This document shows positions 56,253 to 56,927 of a stretch of 56,927 nt of DNA, piece after piece. Origin of the DNA: Cycloclasticus sp. (GTDB lineage: Bacteria; Pseudomonadota; Gammaproteobacteria; Methylococcales; Cycloclasticaceae); contig NVUJ01000012.1 of NCBI GenBank assembly GCA_002733135.1, positions 1 through 56,927 of the forward strand, given 5' to 3'. Positions within the stretch are counted from its first letter, which is position 1; each line of letters opens with the position of its first letter. A model generated the notes under the pieces. It was not told the DNA's origin. It saw only the letters and a program-made list of their open reading frames with translations, and made no database searches. The position numbers and the translations under genes were made by a program.

Positions 56253-56536
56253 ACATGCAAGAATTTGATGTATCTAAATACCTTGATGATGAAGAAATAA
56301 TCACCGAGTATTTAAAATCAGCACTTGAAGAAAATGATACTCAGTTTTTTATGCAAGCATTAGGCAATGTTGCGAAGGCTCGAGGGATGACTCAAATATC
56401 GAAAGATACCGGCTTAGGTAGAGCAAGCCTCTACAAGGCTGTGTCTGGAAACAATCAGCCTAAATTAGCAACTGTGAATAAAATACTGCACGCTGTAGGA
56501 CTCTCACTGACAGTTGAAAAAACAGCTTCTACATAG
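56249..56536 (+). CDS. HigA-type antitoxin with helix-turn-helix (addiction-module antidote)
   Basis: A 95-residue DNA-binding antitoxin. An N-terminal acidic segment (DVSKYLDDEEIITEYLKSALEEND in part) is followed by an Xre-like helix-turn-helix (GNVAKARGMTQISKDTGLGRASLYKAVSG, shown in part, about 43-71) and ...KILHAVGLSLTVE. The family (TIGR02684-like) neutralises the partner toxin and represses the shared promoter, probably at the 16-bp palindrome upstream. The overlap with the toxin predicts coupled translation. The pair looks intact. Confidence 0.88.
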   Translation: MNMQEFDVSKYLDDEEIITEYLKSALEENDTQFFMQALGNVAKARGMTQISKDTGLGRASLYKAVSGNNQPKLATVNKILHAVGLSLTVEKTAST

Positions 56537-56570
56537 GAACAGATATCAAAAAGGTGGAAGCTTACACTAT

Positions 56571-56618
56571 GCTACATTGTCGCTTATTTAAAGTATCCGT
56601 TAAACTTGGGGTGCTTCA
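56571..56618 (-). mobile_element. Second IS3-family left-end remnant
   Basis: On the minus strand this reads TGAAGCACCCCAAGTTTAAC at 56618 and inward, 43/48 identical to 53385-53432. No OrfA follows; it is cut off after the leader. The two remnants lie in the same orientation and bracket the RHS and HigBA genes. Confidence 0.7.
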
Positions 56619-56676
56619 GGCTGACTCCAAATACTACTAACCCTAATTGTTTCAAATTCTTGAAGCTCTTAAATAG

Positions 56677-56707
56677 TTTTTACTCCGACCCCAAATATCC
56701 TCAAATA
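56677..56707 (+). repeat. GGGGTC-type repeat block
   Basis: Contains TTTTTACTCCGACCCCAAAT and then CAAATATCC twice, the second adjoining the RHS relic. It matches the 53196-53220 block closely. Confidence 0.65.
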
Positions 56708-56708
56708 T

Positions 56709-56761
56709 CCTAGGTGGTCTTTATGTAGATAGTGGGTACTGTTACTTCCATCGCTTTTGCT
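56709..56761 (-). pseudogene. RHS core relic (second copy)
   Basis: On the minus strand, in frame, this reads SKSDGSNSTHYLHKDHLG, nearly identical to residues 231-247 of the RHS gene (coordinates about 54966-55020), with many third-position changes. It is about 50 bp with nothing of the gene on either side, so it is a fossil of another RHS gene or tip. Confidence 0.8.
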
Positions 56762-56794
56762 GTGAAATCAATGAATCAATGGAATGAATCAATG

Positions 56795-56840
56795 GGAATC
56801 AATGGGGTCAGACTCGTAGGAATCAATGGGGTCAGACTCG
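56795..56840 (+). repeat. Two direct 22-bp repeats with GGGGTCAGACTCG
   Basis: Two identical 22-bp units (56795-56816 and 56819-56840, starting GGAATCAATGGGGTC and ending AGACTCG) are separated by TA. Shorter AATCAATG units precede them from about 56768. The GGGGTCAGA core is shared with the other breakpoints. Confidence 0.75.
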
Positions 56841-56927
56841 AATGGCACTAAGTTAAGGGTATTTAGCCTGTGATTTAAGCGCGTTTATTTGCAGTAAATG
56901 AGATAATAAATCATGAAAAACATGACC

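Larger units (their letters stand above)
56537..56927. other. Gene-poor remnant region at the right edge
   Basis: No complete gene is seen. It holds, in order: a second IS3-type end (56571-56618), a GGGGTC-motif copy (56619-56634), another (56677-56707), a 50-bp RHS relic (56709-56761) and a repeat block with two GGGGTCAGACTCG copies (56771-56840). The last 15 bases (from ATG 56913) could open a gene, but five codons prove nothing. Confidence 0.6.

Noticed and set aside
56768-56840. CRISPR-like array
   Set aside because: Only two full units 2 nt apart with no spacers; they fit the GGGGTC repeat family instead.
56913-56927. Start of a gene at the right edge (ATG 56913)
   Set aside because: Only five codons and a poor ribosome binding site; cannot be supported from this window.

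Overview
The window reads as chromosomal DNA of a free-living gammaproteobacterium of moderate-to-low G+C (a little over 40 % by eye). The gene order rpsB-tsf-pyrH-frr-uppS-cdsA-dxr-rseP-bamA-skp-lpxD-fabZ-lpxA-lpxB-rnhB-dnaE-accA, then pyrG-kdsA-eno-ftsB-ispD-ispF-truD, then surE-pcm-nlpD-rpoS, is typical of that class. LPS synthesis (lpx, kdsA), BamA and RpoS fit a Gram-negative cell. A two-subunit AddAB-like repair nuclease and an arsenosugar gene set hint at a marine relative of the Cycloclasticus/Methylophaga kind; this genus-level guess is inference only.

Region 1 (about 0.4-37.7 kb, nearly all minus strand) is dense housekeeping DNA with many ATGA/TAATG stop-start overlaps. From its transcriptional start near 37.9 kb it runs: S2 and EF-Ts, UMP kinase, ribosome recycling, isoprenoid and phospholipid steps, the outer-membrane assembly and lipid A block, DNA polymerase III alpha, acetyl-CoA carboxylase alpha, tRNA lysidine synthetase, CTP synthase, Kdo8P synthase, enolase, MEP-pathway enzymes, TruD and UppP. 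A single plus-strand Smr gene interrupts it at 9.6 kb. Then come the surE-pcm-DedA-nlpD-rpoS stationary-phase group, an AlaC-type aminotransferase, hom-thrC and recJ. Recognisable sigma-70-type promoters precede hom, alaC, bamA and rpsB.

Region 2 (38.0-41.5 kb, plus strand) holds map and glnD, divergent from rpsB.

Region 3 (41.5-52.7 kb, minus strand) is a probable operon in the order AddB-like nuclease, AddA-like helicase-nuclease, a membrane-anchored MerA-like disulfide oxidoreductase, ArsS radical-SAM enzyme, ArsM-type methyltransferase and a TIGR04283-type glycosyltransferase. The first three are joined by 8-nt stop/start overlaps, tying DNA repair to the arsenic/selenium-associated set.

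Region 4 (52.7-56.9 kb) is accessory and heavily rearranged. It has a decapitated toxin with a truncated CopG-like antitoxin, the left end of an IS3-family element, a 5'-truncated RHS toxin gene with an overlapping two-TM immunity-like gene, an intact HigBA-type toxin-antitoxin pair with a palindromic operator, a second IS-end remnant and a second RHS fragment. Short repeats built on ATATTTGGGGTC lie at or near most of the gene breakpoints here. This region and the S2 tail, the arsenosugar operon and the RHS/immunity pair are the most interesting parts of the window. No rRNA, tRNA or CRISPR was recognised.
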